Positions 36,466-44,896 of a stretch of 64,000 nt of DNA are shown here, piece by piece; the first letter of the stretch is position 1; each line of letters opens with the position of its first letter. The translations under genes were made by a program, and so were the position numbers. The notes beneath the pieces are model-generated. The model was not told the DNA's origin, searched no databases, and saw nothing but the letters and a program-made list of their open reading frames with translations. Source of the stretch: Sphingopyxis sp. 113P3 (GTDB lineage Bacteria > Pseudomonadota > Alphaproteobacteria > Sphingomonadales > Sphingomonadaceae); NCBI RefSeq assembly GCF_001278035.1, contig NZ_CP009452.1:1831501-1895500 (forward strand), in the 5' to 3' direction.

Positions 36466-38628
36466 CTACGGCGCGGGAGGGTCGATCCCGGCAATCACCG
36501 CGGTCAGGCGATCAAGCTCGCGCTGGAGCGCCTGACGCTGGAGGTCGGAGATGCGCCGTTCGCGTAAGTGCGCCCGGGCATCGGCCGCCGCACGTTCCCA
36601 GGCCGGTCTGTGGCGGGCGGTGATGCAGGCGTTGGGACAGCGGGTCGGTTCGCACAGGGCGGTAAGCGGCTGCGCGGGATCGGGGGTCGTCACGCGCTTG
36701 AGGCAGAGCGCGGTCGCGGGATCGAAGAAGCAATCCGCGAGCGGGCCGACATGGAAGGTGCGCGCGACGCTGGCGAGCATGACGCGCAGGCGGGCGCGAT
36801 CGGCGATCATGGCGGGCAATGGCCCGAGCGTGACGGCGGCATCGTCGAGCGTCCGCGCGATGCGCGGACCCGCCGGACCGCCGAGCGATGCGCCGCCCTG
36901 CCGCCGGTCGAAATAGTCCAGCAGATCGTCAATCTGACCGAGCCGACGCTGCGCCTCGACCTCGGCGCGAAACCCCGATGCGCTGGTCCCGGCATAGCCT
37001 TCGAACGCGGCGACCGAGGCGTGCTTGTACTGGATCATGCCGGCGATGGTGCCGAACGGACGGTTGGCGATGTGCCACGCGATGGTGCGCCGGAACTGCC
37101 TCGTCGTGATGCGCCATGGGTTGCCATCGGGACCGGGCGGGATGACCGGCTCATCGGAGCTGCCGAAGGCGGTGTTGAGGTGATCGCGGAAGGTGTTGAG
37201 CTGGCGCACCACCTCACTCGACAGATGCGTCTTGCTGACAGCGCGGGGACGAAGCACCGGCCAGAGCGTATCGCTGCCGCTGGCGCGCGCCGCTCCTGCC
37301 GACAGACGTTCGAGCACCGCGATCGCGTCTGCGACCGGTTCGATCGTCACCCAGCTCGCCGCCTCGCCCGCGGCGGCGCGGCGCTTGTAGATGGTCGATC
37401 GGATGCGATGCCGTTCGATCAGGCCGTCCTCGCTGCGCGCGATCGAGAGACATCCGCGCCGCATCGCCTGCACCTCGCAGTCGCGCATGCCGGTCAGATA
37501 GGCGCACACGATATAGGCGGCGGCCTGGAGCATCCGTTCCTCGTGTGCGAGAGTCTTCGCGTCGAAGCGCTCGCGCCATGGCCGACCGCTATCGGGATCG
37601 ATCGAGATCGGCGTGTCCATGCCGCCGACCTCCACCCCCAGCTCGGCCGCCACTGCATCGATCAACCTCGCTTCGCCGCCGGTCAGCATGAGATGCGCTC
37701 CGGGCTCGGCCTGCGCGTCGATCCCGGCATGGAGATGCAGGAGATGGGCGTTGATCGGTGGGGTCACGGTGCCGGTGCCCGGATCGACGCGCAGCTTGCC
37801 GTTATGAGCGGTGGCCCAGATCGGTGCGCCGCGCCCCTCGCGGCGTCGGCGATCGAAATAGGCCTTCAGGCGGGTGCGGCGACGTTGCCGGCGATCAGCG
37901 TCCGAAAGGCCGGCGTCGGCGGTGACAAGGCGGTCCCGGCGCGCTTCGAGCCGATCAAGCTCGCGGCGGGCGGCGAGAATATCGTCAGCGAACATGGTGA
38001 CGTAGCGCAACGACCAGGCGAGCAGCGCGGCGATGACCTCTTCCGGGAAGCGCGGCGTGCGGTTCTCCCGGACATGGCGGTAGCCCGCAACGCGGGCGGG
38101 CGCCTGTCCGGCCCAGGGCTCGAATGCAAGGCCTGCGCCAGCGAGGTGGTCACGATAGTAATAGAGATCGGAGACCACTTCGAGGAGGTGACCGACGATG
38201 ACGGGTCGTCGGGCAGGATCGTCACGAAGATGACGGGCATAGGCATCGACCAATGGCTGATCGATACAGGAAACGTCGAGCCGTCCGAGCCGCTCACGGG
38301 CGAAGGCGAAGAACCGGCGAGCACGGTTGAATACCTGGCGGATACAGGCGGGTGGTAACTTCGTTCGATAGCCGGGAAGATCGACGTTGAGGCGCGCGTA
38401 GAGATAGGCACGCATCGCTGCCTGGACATCGGCATGTTCAAGCACGTCGAAATGCACGGTGACGTGGCAGCGCCGGGCGTTCTCGCGGAAGACGGCGGGA
38501 CCAAGATCCCAGCTTGGGTCGCCAACGCGCGATAGCTCCTCACGGATATGGCCTTCCTTGAGCGGCGCGCTCGCCAGCACGGGGCGATCGTCGAAGGCGG
38601 GCGCCTGGGCATGGGCGGGCATGGTCAT
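36466..38628 (-). CDS. Third tyrosine recombinase of the trio (GinC-like), 720 residues
   Basis: The catalytic domain shows CAYLTGMRDCEVQAM with the first Arg, ITTRQFRRT where HxxR would be expected (His replaced by Thr), IQYKHASVAAFEGYAG with the late His region and Tyr. Beyond it lies a C-terminal extension with cysteines (CFFDPATALC, CEPTRCPNACITA) that may bind zinc, then a helical tail. ATG38628 overlaps the stop of the previous gene (ATGA). The incomplete catalytic set suggests partner dependence. The longer frame to 38859 overlaps the second gene and is not used. Confidence 0.85.
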   Translation of the reverse strand: MTMPAHAQAPAFDDRPVLASAPLKEGHIREELSRVGDPSWDLGPAVFRENARRCHVTVHFDVLEHADVQAAMRAYLYARLNVDLPGYRTKLPPACIRQVFNRARRFFAFARERLGRLDVSCIDQPLVDAYARHLRDDPARRPVIVGHLLEVVSDLYYYRDHLAGAGLAFEPWAGQAPARVAGYRHVRENRTPRFPEEVIAALLAWSLRYVTMFADDILAARRELDRLEARRDRLVTADAGLSDADRRQRRRTRLKAYFDRRRREGRGAPIWATAHNGKLRVDPGTGTVTPPINAHLLHLHAGIDAQAEPGAHLMLTGGEARLIDAVAAELGVEVGGMDTPISIDPDSGRPWRERFDAKTLAHEERMLQAAAYIVCAYLTGMRDCEVQAMRRGCLSIARSEDGLIERHRIRSTIYKRRAAAGEAASWVTIEPVADAIAVLERLSAGAARASGSDTLWPVLRPRAVSKTHLSSEVVRQLNTFRDHLNTAFGSSDEPVIPPGPDGNPWRITTRQFRRTIAWHIANRPFGTIAGMIQYKHASVAAFEGYAGTSASGFRAEVEAQRRLGQIDDLLDYFDRRQGGASLGGPAGPRIARTLDDAAVTLGPLPAMIADRARLRVMLASVARTFHVGPLADCFFDPATALCLKRVTTPDPAQPLTALCEPTRCPNACITARHRPAWERAAADARAHLRERRISDLQRQALQRELDRLTAVIAGIDPPAP

Positions 38629-40412
38629 GCGCGGACCTCCGGCGGCAGATAAAGCCGCTCGCTCTCCATCTGCCGGCGCGCATCGGCGATGACGGCATCG
38701 GTGAAGGCCGGCACGATCTGGGCTGTGATGCGAGCATGGACGCGGCCGAACTTGGCTGCCCAATCGGTCGCGGGCAGGCTCAGCCGCTGCTCTTCGACGA
38801 ATGCGAGGAAGGCGAGGATCGCGGGGAGCTTGCGCACGGTTATGACGGCGTTGGGACAATCAAGGCAGCCCCAGAAGGGCTGCGCGCAGGGTGATCCGGC
38901 CTCGGCGAAGGGACTGTTGTGGAAGCCAGCGCAGGCGGCGAGCCAGACATCCTGTTCGCCGTCGAGCAACGGACTCACGGTATCGGGCGGCATCAGCGGC
39001 GCGGCCTGTTCGGGTGCTTCGCGCAGCGCCTGCTCGGCGGTGGGCGGAAGCACGGTCGGCATCGCGGCGGCGACCGCCGCGCGAAACGCATCGGCGACGG
39101 CCGTCTCGTGCAGGGGCCGGAGCGACGGCAGATCGGCATAGTGGCGCGCCGCCACCTCGCGCGAGTGGCCGACCGCGAAGCGCGTCATATGCCCCTCGGT
39201 CTTGGTGTACCACAGCGCCTTGTGGGTCTTGCGGAGCCGCGAAAGCAGCAGGTGGAGGGGCTTGCCGTCGTCATCGACAACATCGTGCCGAGCTACCCAG
39301 GCATCGATCCGTTCCGTCGGGTGGCGGATACCTGCCCGCAGGCCGCCAGCGTTGTGATAAACCCAAAGACGATCATCGTTCAGATGCTTGCGGGTAGTCG
39401 CCGTGACCTCGATCAGGCGGCGGATAAGACCGCCGGGCGTGCCGCTACCGCCATCGCGGACCCGCATGCCCTTGTGCTCGGCGCCGCGGGCGCGGCGCTT
39501 CAGATAGCGCAGCTCCACCGTGCCGGCATGCGGGTTGGCGAGACAATCTATGGTCAGGGCCTTCAAGCACTCGGGCTCGAGGCCGGTATCGAGCGTGAGC
39601 AGCACGAGCAGTGCCGGCAGGTCGCTCGCGAGCAGATGGTGCCGGCCATGCAGGTCATCGACCAGTGTGCTGATCGGCAGGCCGCGCCGCAAGCGCATGA
39701 AATAGAGGCTCTTCAGCGCCGGATGGTCTGCAACGATGAAGCCCTGCCGCGCGATGATCGCTTCGACATCGGCGCGCGCCCTGGCGATGACCGGGTCGCC
39801 TTCATCGGTGCGGTCGTCGGCGCCGAGACGGCGGAACATCGCTTCGACATCGGTCCTCGCGGCGTCGCGCAACGCGCGGGCGACGAAGGGGCTATAAGCA
39901 TCGCGCGGGGTCGAGCGGCCCGCCGATGTGGCCAGCGTGTAGCGCAGCCGCTCATGCAGGTCGGGCGCGATCCGATCGGGCCGGTCTGCATCGATCGCGC
40001 GCAATGTGTTGACGATCTTGCCGACCGATATGTGCCGATGGATCGCGCCCATCCCGCGCTGTTCGAGCGCGGAGGCGAACCCATCGATATGGACTGCGCG
40101 CAGGTCGCTGACGCCGGTTACCTCCGGTGCACCATCGCCAAGCCAGGCGAAGAAGTGACGATAGACCTGCACATACTGCTTGATGACGCTGGCCACACCG
40201 ATGGGGCCGCCGAGCGCTGCTGATCGACGCAGTGCGCCGGCGAAGGCGATAGCGAGCGGGCGAGGATCAAGCCCGGTCATATCGATCAGGACCGTTCCGC
40301 CATGCCGCGCCTCGATGGTGAACTTGAGGCCGAGCACGGGATCGGGCTGCACGGGCTCCGGCGTGATAGGCGAGAAGGCAACGGGCCTGCCCTTGCGGGG
40401 ACGCCCGCTCAT
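38625..40412 (-). CDS. Second tyrosine recombinase of the trio (GinB-like), 595 residues
   Basis: It contains the region DTGLEPECLKALTIDCL (Glu where the first catalytic Arg usually stands), LSRLRKTHKALWY, then TRFAVGHSREVAARHYAD with the GH motif and probable nucleophile Tyr. A C-terminal cysteine-bearing part (GSPCAQPFWGCLDCPNAVI) resembles the one in the third protein. ATG40412 overlaps the TGA of the first gene (ATGA). The gene probably acts with the other two as a complex at island ends. Confidence 0.85.
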   Translation of the reverse strand: MSGRPRKGRPVAFSPITPEPVQPDPVLGLKFTIEARHGGTVLIDMTGLDPRPLAIAFAGALRRSAALGGPIGVASVIKQYVQVYRHFFAWLGDGAPEVTGVSDLRAVHIDGFASALEQRGMGAIHRHISVGKIVNTLRAIDADRPDRIAPDLHERLRYTLATSAGRSTPRDAYSPFVARALRDAARTDVEAMFRRLGADDRTDEGDPVIARARADVEAIIARQGFIVADHPALKSLYFMRLRRGLPISTLVDDLHGRHHLLASDLPALLVLLTLDTGLEPECLKALTIDCLANPHAGTVELRYLKRRARGAEHKGMRVRDGGSGTPGGLIRRLIEVTATTRKHLNDDRLWVYHNAGGLRAGIRHPTERIDAWVARHDVVDDDGKPLHLLLSRLRKTHKALWYTKTEGHMTRFAVGHSREVAARHYADLPSLRPLHETAVADAFRAAVAAAMPTVLPPTAEQALREAPEQAAPLMPPDTVSPLLDGEQDVWLAACAGFHNSPFAEAGSPCAQPFWGCLDCPNAVITVRKLPAILAFLAFVEEQRLSLPATDWAAKFGRVHARITAQIVPAFTDAVIADARRQMESERLYLPPEVRA

Positions 40413-41758
40413 ATGCCCTGCGGTCCCGGCAACAGCGCGAGCAGCTCCTCGACCGCCGCATCCACCGTATCGGCGCGGGTCGCGATATGATCGAGATAGA
40501 TATAGGTGGTGGTGAGGCTCGCATGGCCGAGCAGGCGTTGCACCTGTTGCAGCGGGTCGCCAAGGATCAGCCGGTAGCTCTCCACCGGCCCCGCCGGCAA
40601 TGCGGCTTCGCGCAGCCGCTGCTGGATCAGCAAGGCGAGCATATGGACCGCGAATGTGTGGCGAAGCTGGTGCGGGCTGATCGACAGCGGGAAGCCGTTC
40701 TCCTCGCACCGCTTGCAGGCGCGGGTGAAGATCACCTCCCACGAGTTGGGGCGGACAGGCTGCCCGACCTCGGTCAGCCACAGCGCCGCCGGCTCGCGGG
40801 GCGGTCCATCCTCGTCGTACAGGATAAGGCGGCATCGTTCCTCCGGAGTGCAGACATCGCGCATGCGGTCGAGACCGGCGCGGGTGACAGGGATCGGTCG
40901 CTCGAAACTGGCCGCGCCATCGCGCGCGGCGAACTTGGCCACGCCCGCTGCGCGCTCGACGGCGACATAGGCGGCGATCTGACGAAGCAGCCGGCGTGGG
41001 ACCAGAACGCTGCGTCCCCGGTCGCCCTTGGTGAGCGGCGGCGGGAGAGGCAGCCAAAGTTGTTGGGCATCACCGTCCGCGCGGTCGATCGCCGCGAGCT
41101 CGACGGTGAGCAAGCCCGACGCCTCTTCGAGGCGCAGGCCGGTGGTGACGAGAAGATCCGCGAACAGCGCGTTGCGCAGCCCATTACGGTCGCGAGCGCC
41201 GGGGCGCTCCGTGCCGTCAGGGGTGAGCCCGCGCAGGCCGACCTCGCGGAAAATGCGGTAGTCGTCCATCGTGACGAACCGGACATCCGATCGCCTGGCG
41301 ACACGTTCATAGGCATCGTTGCGCGCCGCGATCATGCCGCGACGGCCACCTTGCGCCGGTCGCCACACGGCGCGGCGGCTGAACGGCGCGTCGGCGATCA
41401 ACCCTTGCTGCTCGCCCCAACGGTAAAGGCGATCGAGGCTGGCGACGGCGCGGTTCCAGCTTGCCGCCGTTATCCGGTGATCGGCATCGTCGCGGCGTCG
41501 CTCACGATGATAGGCGTCGACATCGTCGCGGGTCGCAGCCCACACGGTCTTGCCGCAGGCATCGAGAAAACGAAGCCAGACTACGACATCATAGGCGTAG
41601 GCGCGAAGCGAGTGCCGCGAGCGGACGCCCGACAGCGGCAGGTCGAGAAAGAAGCGATCCAGATCGGGATCGTAGAGCGCGTCGTCGCGCTGGATCAGCG
41701 GCACATGCGCATCGAGGCCCCTGGCCTCGCGACGCTCGCAAACAGTAATGATCGACAC
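40409..41758 (-). CDS. First tyrosine recombinase of the trio (GinA-like), 449 residues
   Basis: This complete tyrosine recombinase has an N-terminal SAM-like core-binding domain (SLRAYAYDVVVWLRFLDACG) and a catalytic domain with TGLRLEEASG (Arg I), SPHQLRHTFAVHML (HxxR), LLGHASLTTTYIYLDH (GH and Tyr nucleophile). All key residues are visible, unlike in its two partners. It begins 182 bp from the right edge of the island, a stretch that holds a strong inverted repeat. It is the promoter-proximal gene of the trio. Confidence 0.92.
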   Translation of the reverse strand: MSIITVCERREARGLDAHVPLIQRDDALYDPDLDRFFLDLPLSGVRSRHSLRAYAYDVVVWLRFLDACGKTVWAATRDDVDAYHRERRRDDADHRITAASWNRAVASLDRLYRWGEQQGLIADAPFSRRAVWRPAQGGRRGMIAARNDAYERVARRSDVRFVTMDDYRIFREVGLRGLTPDGTERPGARDRNGLRNALFADLLVTTGLRLEEASGLLTVELAAIDRADGDAQQLWLPLPPPLTKGDRGRSVLVPRRLLRQIAAYVAVERAAGVAKFAARDGAASFERPIPVTRAGLDRMRDVCTPEERCRLILYDEDGPPREPAALWLTEVGQPVRPNSWEVIFTRACKRCEENGFPLSISPHQLRHTFAVHMLALLIQQRLREAALPAGPVESYRLILGDPLQQVQRLLGHASLTTTYIYLDHIATRADTVDAAVEELLALLPGPQGI

Positions 41759-41833
41759 CGGCGCGAAGCCCTCCCCCCGGACCCCCCACCCGGAAGCTGA
41801 CCTTCACACCGATGCGCGCTATGGCCCGGCAGC

Positions 41834-41885
41834 AATCAGGCTGGCCTCCGCCAGCTCTTGGGTCAGCGCTACGGCCAGCCTGATT
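41834..41885. repeat. 13-bp inverted repeat upstream of the recombinase trio
   Basis: AATCAGGCTGGCC at 41834-41846 is repeated inverted as GGCCAGCCTGATT at 41873-41885 (26 bp between). It lies between the right att core and the first recombinase gene. Likely a recombinase arm-binding site or operator. Confidence 0.6.
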
Positions 41886-41940
41886 ACTGCCTACCGTGGG
41901 CGTCCATCGCCGACCTTACTGCAATGTTGCGGACGGCGCA

Positions 41941-41950
41941 GACTGTCCAG
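41941..41950. repeat. Right direct repeat (candidate att core) of the recombinase island
   Basis: GACTGTCCAG, 9 of 10 identical to the left copy at 35065-35074. Beyond it, the ardC 5' fragment resumes in frame. Confidence 0.7.
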
Positions 41951-42668
41951 ATAAGGCGACGAGCTCCTCCTTTGCGTAAGATTCCGAGCCAAAGCCGCCT
42001 GACTGATTGCGGTCCAAGCGCGAGGGATGTCCCGTCCAATGCCCGAGTTCGTGGAGCGCGGTGCGGTACCAGTCGATCGGCTGGTGGAAGGCCGCCTGCG
42101 GCGGCACCTGCACAAAGTCATGTGGAGGGCTGTAGAAGGCTTCATCGCCGCCGATCTGGACGCGGGCGCCGCATGCAGCGATCAGACTGTCGGCCCCAGC
42201 GACGGCCACCACGGGCTCGGGGCTCGCCATGGATGCAGTATAGTCTGCAGGCAATCCTTCGCACTGGTCGACATTGAAGACGACGAAGCGCTTGAGGAAC
42301 GCAACCCGCCTCGCTGCGCGATCGTCTGCCTTGGCCGCCTCGACCTCGGCTTTGGGGGTGAAGCGGTCGGCATAGCAAATGACGGTGCCCCTCTCGCCGC
42401 GCCGGACATTACCGCCTGCAGCTTCCGCCTGCCTATAGGTGAGCCAGCGCTGCGAGGCATAGCCCTCGGTTACCACCTCGGCCCAGAGGATCAGCACATT
42501 GATCCCGCTATAGGAGCGAAGCGTTCCGGCATTATGCGGCATGGTGCAGCCGCACGCGGCGCGATCCCAGGGCTGCACCCAGGGAAGCCGGCCGTCCTCG
42601 AGCTCGGCGATGATCCGCTTCGTGACCTCCGAATAGAGGCCTGCTCTCTCTTTTCGTACTCTACGCAT
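41951..42668 (-). pseudogene. ardC: ardC 5' fragment (N-terminal about 239 residues), truncated by the recombinase island
   Basis: It starts MRRVRKERAGLYSEVTKRII after a GGAGATGAGG ribosome site. It has the DUF1738-like domain (GTLRSYSGINVLILW, YRQAEAAGGNVRRGE) and the zincin motif TALHELGHWTGHPSRLDR (HExxH), then ESYAKEELVALSG. The frame runs 20-odd bases into the island and stops at 41916. The restored protein would be about 305 residues, a normal ArdC length. The part lost is C-terminal to the metal site, so the fragment could still bind ssDNA. Confidence 0.85.
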
Positions 42669-43209
42669 ATCCTCATCTCCTTCCAGCCAGCGCACCCGGC
42701 CCGGAAAAGGGGGCGAAGGTGGGCGGCAGGAAGGAGCCGGCAGCCCCGCTCACATCGGACGCGCCGCATCCGAAGGACCGCAACGAAGTGCAGGACCCGC
42801 GCACGCGGGTTGCGGCCCGGCCGGGAGGGGCTAAGGCGCGTGACGCCAACCTTCGTCCCCGCCGCGTCGGGACGAGACAGTGCCGCCGCGAGCGGCGTCC
42901 GCACGCGAGGACTGCGGCGCCTCGTCGCGAGCGAATCAGTGAGCGCAGTGCGCCATTTAGGAAAAGGTGGTCCTCGAAGACGGCGGCCTCAAGTCCCGCC
43001 GCGCGCTCCTGAGACGGCGTGAGAATAATTATTTTGCGTGCTCAAACCCCGCCGATTCTACGCTAGAGTTTCCTATTCTACGCTAAAGTACGATGGAGCC
43101 ACTCTGTGCCCCAAACCGCGCCCTTGGGCGGTGTTGACGGGGGAAGCGCGCATCATCTTCAATGCGGTCATGTCGGCATATCGCCCGCCAGCCCTAGGAG
43201 GATGACCGC
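42669..43209. other. Non-coding 541-bp region between divergent ardC and alpA-like genes
   Basis: No convincing gene. The ardC-proximal 300 bp are GC-rich with CGGCGTCCGC-type words also seen in the island's gene-free stretch. The alpA-proximal end is AT-richer and holds a tandem pair of 15-bp repeats (next entry) and the ribosome site AGGAGG for the alpA-like gene. Confidence 0.6.
43055..43089. repeat. Two 15-bp direct repeats spaced 20 bp (iteron- or operator-like)
   Basis: ATTCTACGCTAGAGT (43055-43069) and ATTCTACGCTAAAGT (43075-43089) differ at one base and start 20 bp apart, about two helical turns. The pair lies 120 bp upstream of the alpA-like start, in the divergent promoter region. 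It may be a regulator binding site or a replication iteron relic. Confidence 0.65.
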
Positions 43210-43437
43210 ATGGCACTTCAGTCTCGCTCGCGCATGATGCGTATCAACGAAGTCATGGATATCACCGGCCTCAGCCGCGCGACGCTCTACCGAAAGATCG
43301 CCGCAGGGACCTTCCCGGCGCAGCACAAGATCGCGGCGCGTTGCTGCGGCTGGCGTGCGAGCGAGGTCGATCTATGGCTGCGCAATCCTATGAGTTTCAC
43401 CGTCGCGGACCTCGACCGCGACCGCGACGCCGCCTGA
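43210..43437 (+). CDS. AlpA-family excisionase/transcription regulator
   Basis: This 75-residue protein has a winged helix-turn-helix of the MerR/AlpA type: MRINEVMDITGLSRATLYRKI, then GTFPAQHKI and CCGWRASEVDLWL. Proteins of this kind activate integrase expression or act as excisionases in phages and integrative elements. ATG43210 follows AGGAGG. It faces away from ardC and toward the transfer genes, marking an integrative element. It carries an unusual CC pair before GWR. Confidence 0.88.
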   Translation: MALQSRSRMMRINEVMDITGLSRATLYRKIAAGTFPAQHKIAARCCGWRASEVDLWLRNPMSFTVADLDRDRDAA

Positions 43438-43589
43438 GTACGGGCCCGGTCAGGGCGTCTGCGCGCAGCGAGGTGGCGCTCTTTTCCATATTGCCCGTGA
43501 AAGCGGAGCCTCAGCGCGCTCCCGTCAAGCGGCAACGAAGCGCGGACTTCATGCGTAGAAACCAGGACCAGCATTCCTGAGGAGTCTCC

Positions 43590-44147
43590 ATGAAAAAGCC
43601 CGTCCTTGCCGCCGGCGCGGCGACCGCGATCGCTGCACCGCTCGCCTACCTTCTCTGGAAATATTATCCGCGTCCCGGGCCAGTCGGAAACCACGCCGTT
43701 CCCGAGCCGGCCAAGGTCGTCGATCTTCAGCGCTACATGGGGCGCTGGTACGAACAATTCCGCTATGATGCTTCATTCGAGGAAGGGCTCGAGGCGGTGA
43801 CAGCGGATTATTCGCTCCGCGCTGACGGGAGCGTGCGCGTCGTTAACCAGGGTCGCTCGGGCGGCCCTCACGGCAAGCAGCGCACGTCGACCGGCAAAGC
43901 GAAGCTTGTCGACCCCGCGACCAATGCCAAGCTTAAAGTCTCCTTCTTTGGCCCCTTCTATGGTGATTATTGGGTCCTCGACCATGGCGACGACTATGAA
44001 TGGTCGATCGTGGGCGAGCCATCGGGCCGCTACCTTTGGGTACTGACCCGCGAGGCCAAGCCCGCGGCCCGAACTCTCGAGAAGCTCGAGGCGCGTGTCA
44101 GGGCGCTCGGCTACGACTGGTCGCTTGTCCACGTCACGCAGCACTGA
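43590..44147 (+). CDS. blc: Lipocalin (Blc-type)
   Basis: This 185-residue protein has an N-terminal membrane anchor/signal (AAGAATAIAAPLAYLLW, no lipobox) followed by the lipocalin fold: YMGRWYEQFRYDASFEEG with the GxW motif, VTADYSLRADGSVRVVN, FFGPFYGDYWVL, and a closing YLWVLTRE. Blc proteins bind lysophospholipids or other lipids at the envelope. AGGAG precedes ATG43590. It sits between alpA and the tra genes, so it is either accessory cargo or a captured host gene. Confidence 0.92.
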   Translation: MKKPVLAAGAATAIAAPLAYLLWKYYPRPGPVGNHAVPEPAKVVDLQRYMGRWYEQFRYDASFEEGLEAVTADYSLRADGSVRVVNQGRSGGPHGKQRTSTGKAKLVDPATNAKLKVSFFGPFYGDYWVLDHGDDYEWSIVGEPSGRYLWVLTREAKPAARTLEKLEARVRALGYDWSLVHVTQH

Positions 44148-44167
44148 CCTCCAAGCGCCGCGCCCGA

Positions 44168-44590
44168 TCACCGGCCATGACCATTCTCATCGGCCAGGGC
44201 GCGGCGTCCATGCGCGCGCCACAGCGATAGTTTCTCATCGCGTTCGTCGCTCTTGAGCGTCTCAGCCGCCACGAGGAAGAGCCCCAAAAGGACCGCGGGA
44301 TCATCGCCGGTAAGCTCGGCCAGCTCGGCTTTCACGACAAGCTTGCCGAGTTCGATCAATCGGCGCGCGCGCTGATAGCGCTTCATGAGCCGCACCCGCC
44401 TGTCATGCCAGGCGCGCGTCGCCTGAAGGCGATTGCGGGCCTGTGTGGCGCGGCGCTGCGCGGCGTGGGTCGCGGCGAGCCTCTTTGCGAGCGCGGGCGC
44501 GGCCCGCGCGAAAAAAGTCGGCGCCGCTCTCGCGCCACGCCTCCTTTCGCGAAACATCAGCGCCGCCAGCATCGAGGAGTGCGCCGGCAA
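44168..44590 (-). CDS. traD: TraD-like conjugal transfer protein (Ti type), start uncertain
   Basis: The core YQRARRLIELGKLVVKAEL with AELTGDDPAVLLGLFL matches the small TraD proteins of Ti-like transfer systems. The N-terminal part is Arg/Ala-rich and coiled-coil-like (AAQRRATQARNRLQATRA), as in relatives. The frame overlaps traC by up to 188 bp. A start at the ATG at 44386 would remove the overlap but drop the conserved basic stretch, so the exact start is open. It lies in the traC-traD unit divergent from traA. Confidence 0.7.
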   Translation of the reverse strand: MPAHSSMLAALMFRERRRGARAAPTFFARAAPALAKRLAATHAAQRRATQARNRLQATRAWHDRRVRLMKRYQRARRLIELGKLVVKAELAELTGDDPAVLLGLFLVAAETLKSDERDEKLSLWRAHGRRALADENGHGR

Positions 44591-44726
44591 GCTGTTCGAT
44601 CGAGAGTGCGGCAGCGCCGGTGGCTTCTACCAGTTCGCCAAGCTGGCTTTGCCTCTTCATCTTCAGCGCCTTTGATCGGTCGCTGAGCACTCGCAGTTCG
44701 GCGTCAAAATCACGCGGTTTTCGCAT
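44403..44726 (-). CDS. traC: TraC-like conjugal transfer protein (Ti type)
   Basis: This 107-residue protein starts MRKPRDFDAELRVLSDRSK, with LGELVEATGAAALSIEQLAGALLDA, the pattern of small relaxosome/TraC proteins next to Ti-type traA in related genomes. GGAAGGA lies a few bases upstream of ATG44726. It is divergent from the relaxase across a probable oriT. The Arg-rich tail is typical and likely binds DNA. Confidence 0.72.
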   Translation of the reverse strand: MRKPRDFDAELRVLSDRSKALKMKRQSQLGELVEATGAAALSIEQLAGALLDAGGADVSRKEAWRESGADFFRAGRARARKEARRDPRRAAPRHTGPQSPSGDARLA

Positions 44727-44896
44727 CGTCCGTCCTTCCATCAGTGGGTCGGACGAACCAACTATGCCGAGTCGCTCTGTCTAACAAGGCGCTGAAATAT
44801 AACGAGATAATCTGACACGGTCCGCGACGGAATCGTCAAGGGAAAGGGCTTTGCATCGTGCGGACGCGCGCATCTTGCTGTAAGTGGATCGCCCTT
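44727..44896. other. Probable oriT and divergent promoter region between traC and traA
   Basis: In Ti-type systems the transfer origin lies between divergent traCD(G) and traA, as this 170-bp gap does. TGTAAGTGGATCGCCCTTATG next to the traA start (from about 44879) resembles the TAAGTG-GCCCT nick cores of MOBQ origins with three extra bases. The assignment rests on position and this partial similarity. Confidence 0.5.

Larger units (their letters stand above)
35075..41950 (-). mobile_element. 6.9-kb genomic island with three tyrosine recombinases and an ardC cargo gene, inserted in ardC
   Basis: The element splits one ardC into 42668-41951 and 35074-34872. It carries, on the minus strand, three tandem tyrosine recombinases coupled by ATGA overlaps (449, 595 and 720 residues) and a second, intact ardC. 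The near-identical 10-bp direct repeats at both junctions act as a probable recombination core. Three-recombinase modules are known from RIT elements, Tn554-like elements and GInt islands. This one resembles the GInt pattern in gene sizes, but no fourth small HTH gene is recognisable. About 360 bp at the left end (35075-35432) are GC-rich and show no gene. Confidence 0.85.

Noticed and set aside
36568-38358. A 596-residue open frame antisense to the third recombinase
   Set aside because: Shadow of a confident recombinase gene; no domain or ribosome site.
38629-41057. Upstream extensions of the second and third recombinase frames
   Set aside because: They overlap the preceding recombinase genes in other frames; the ATGA overlaps give better starts.
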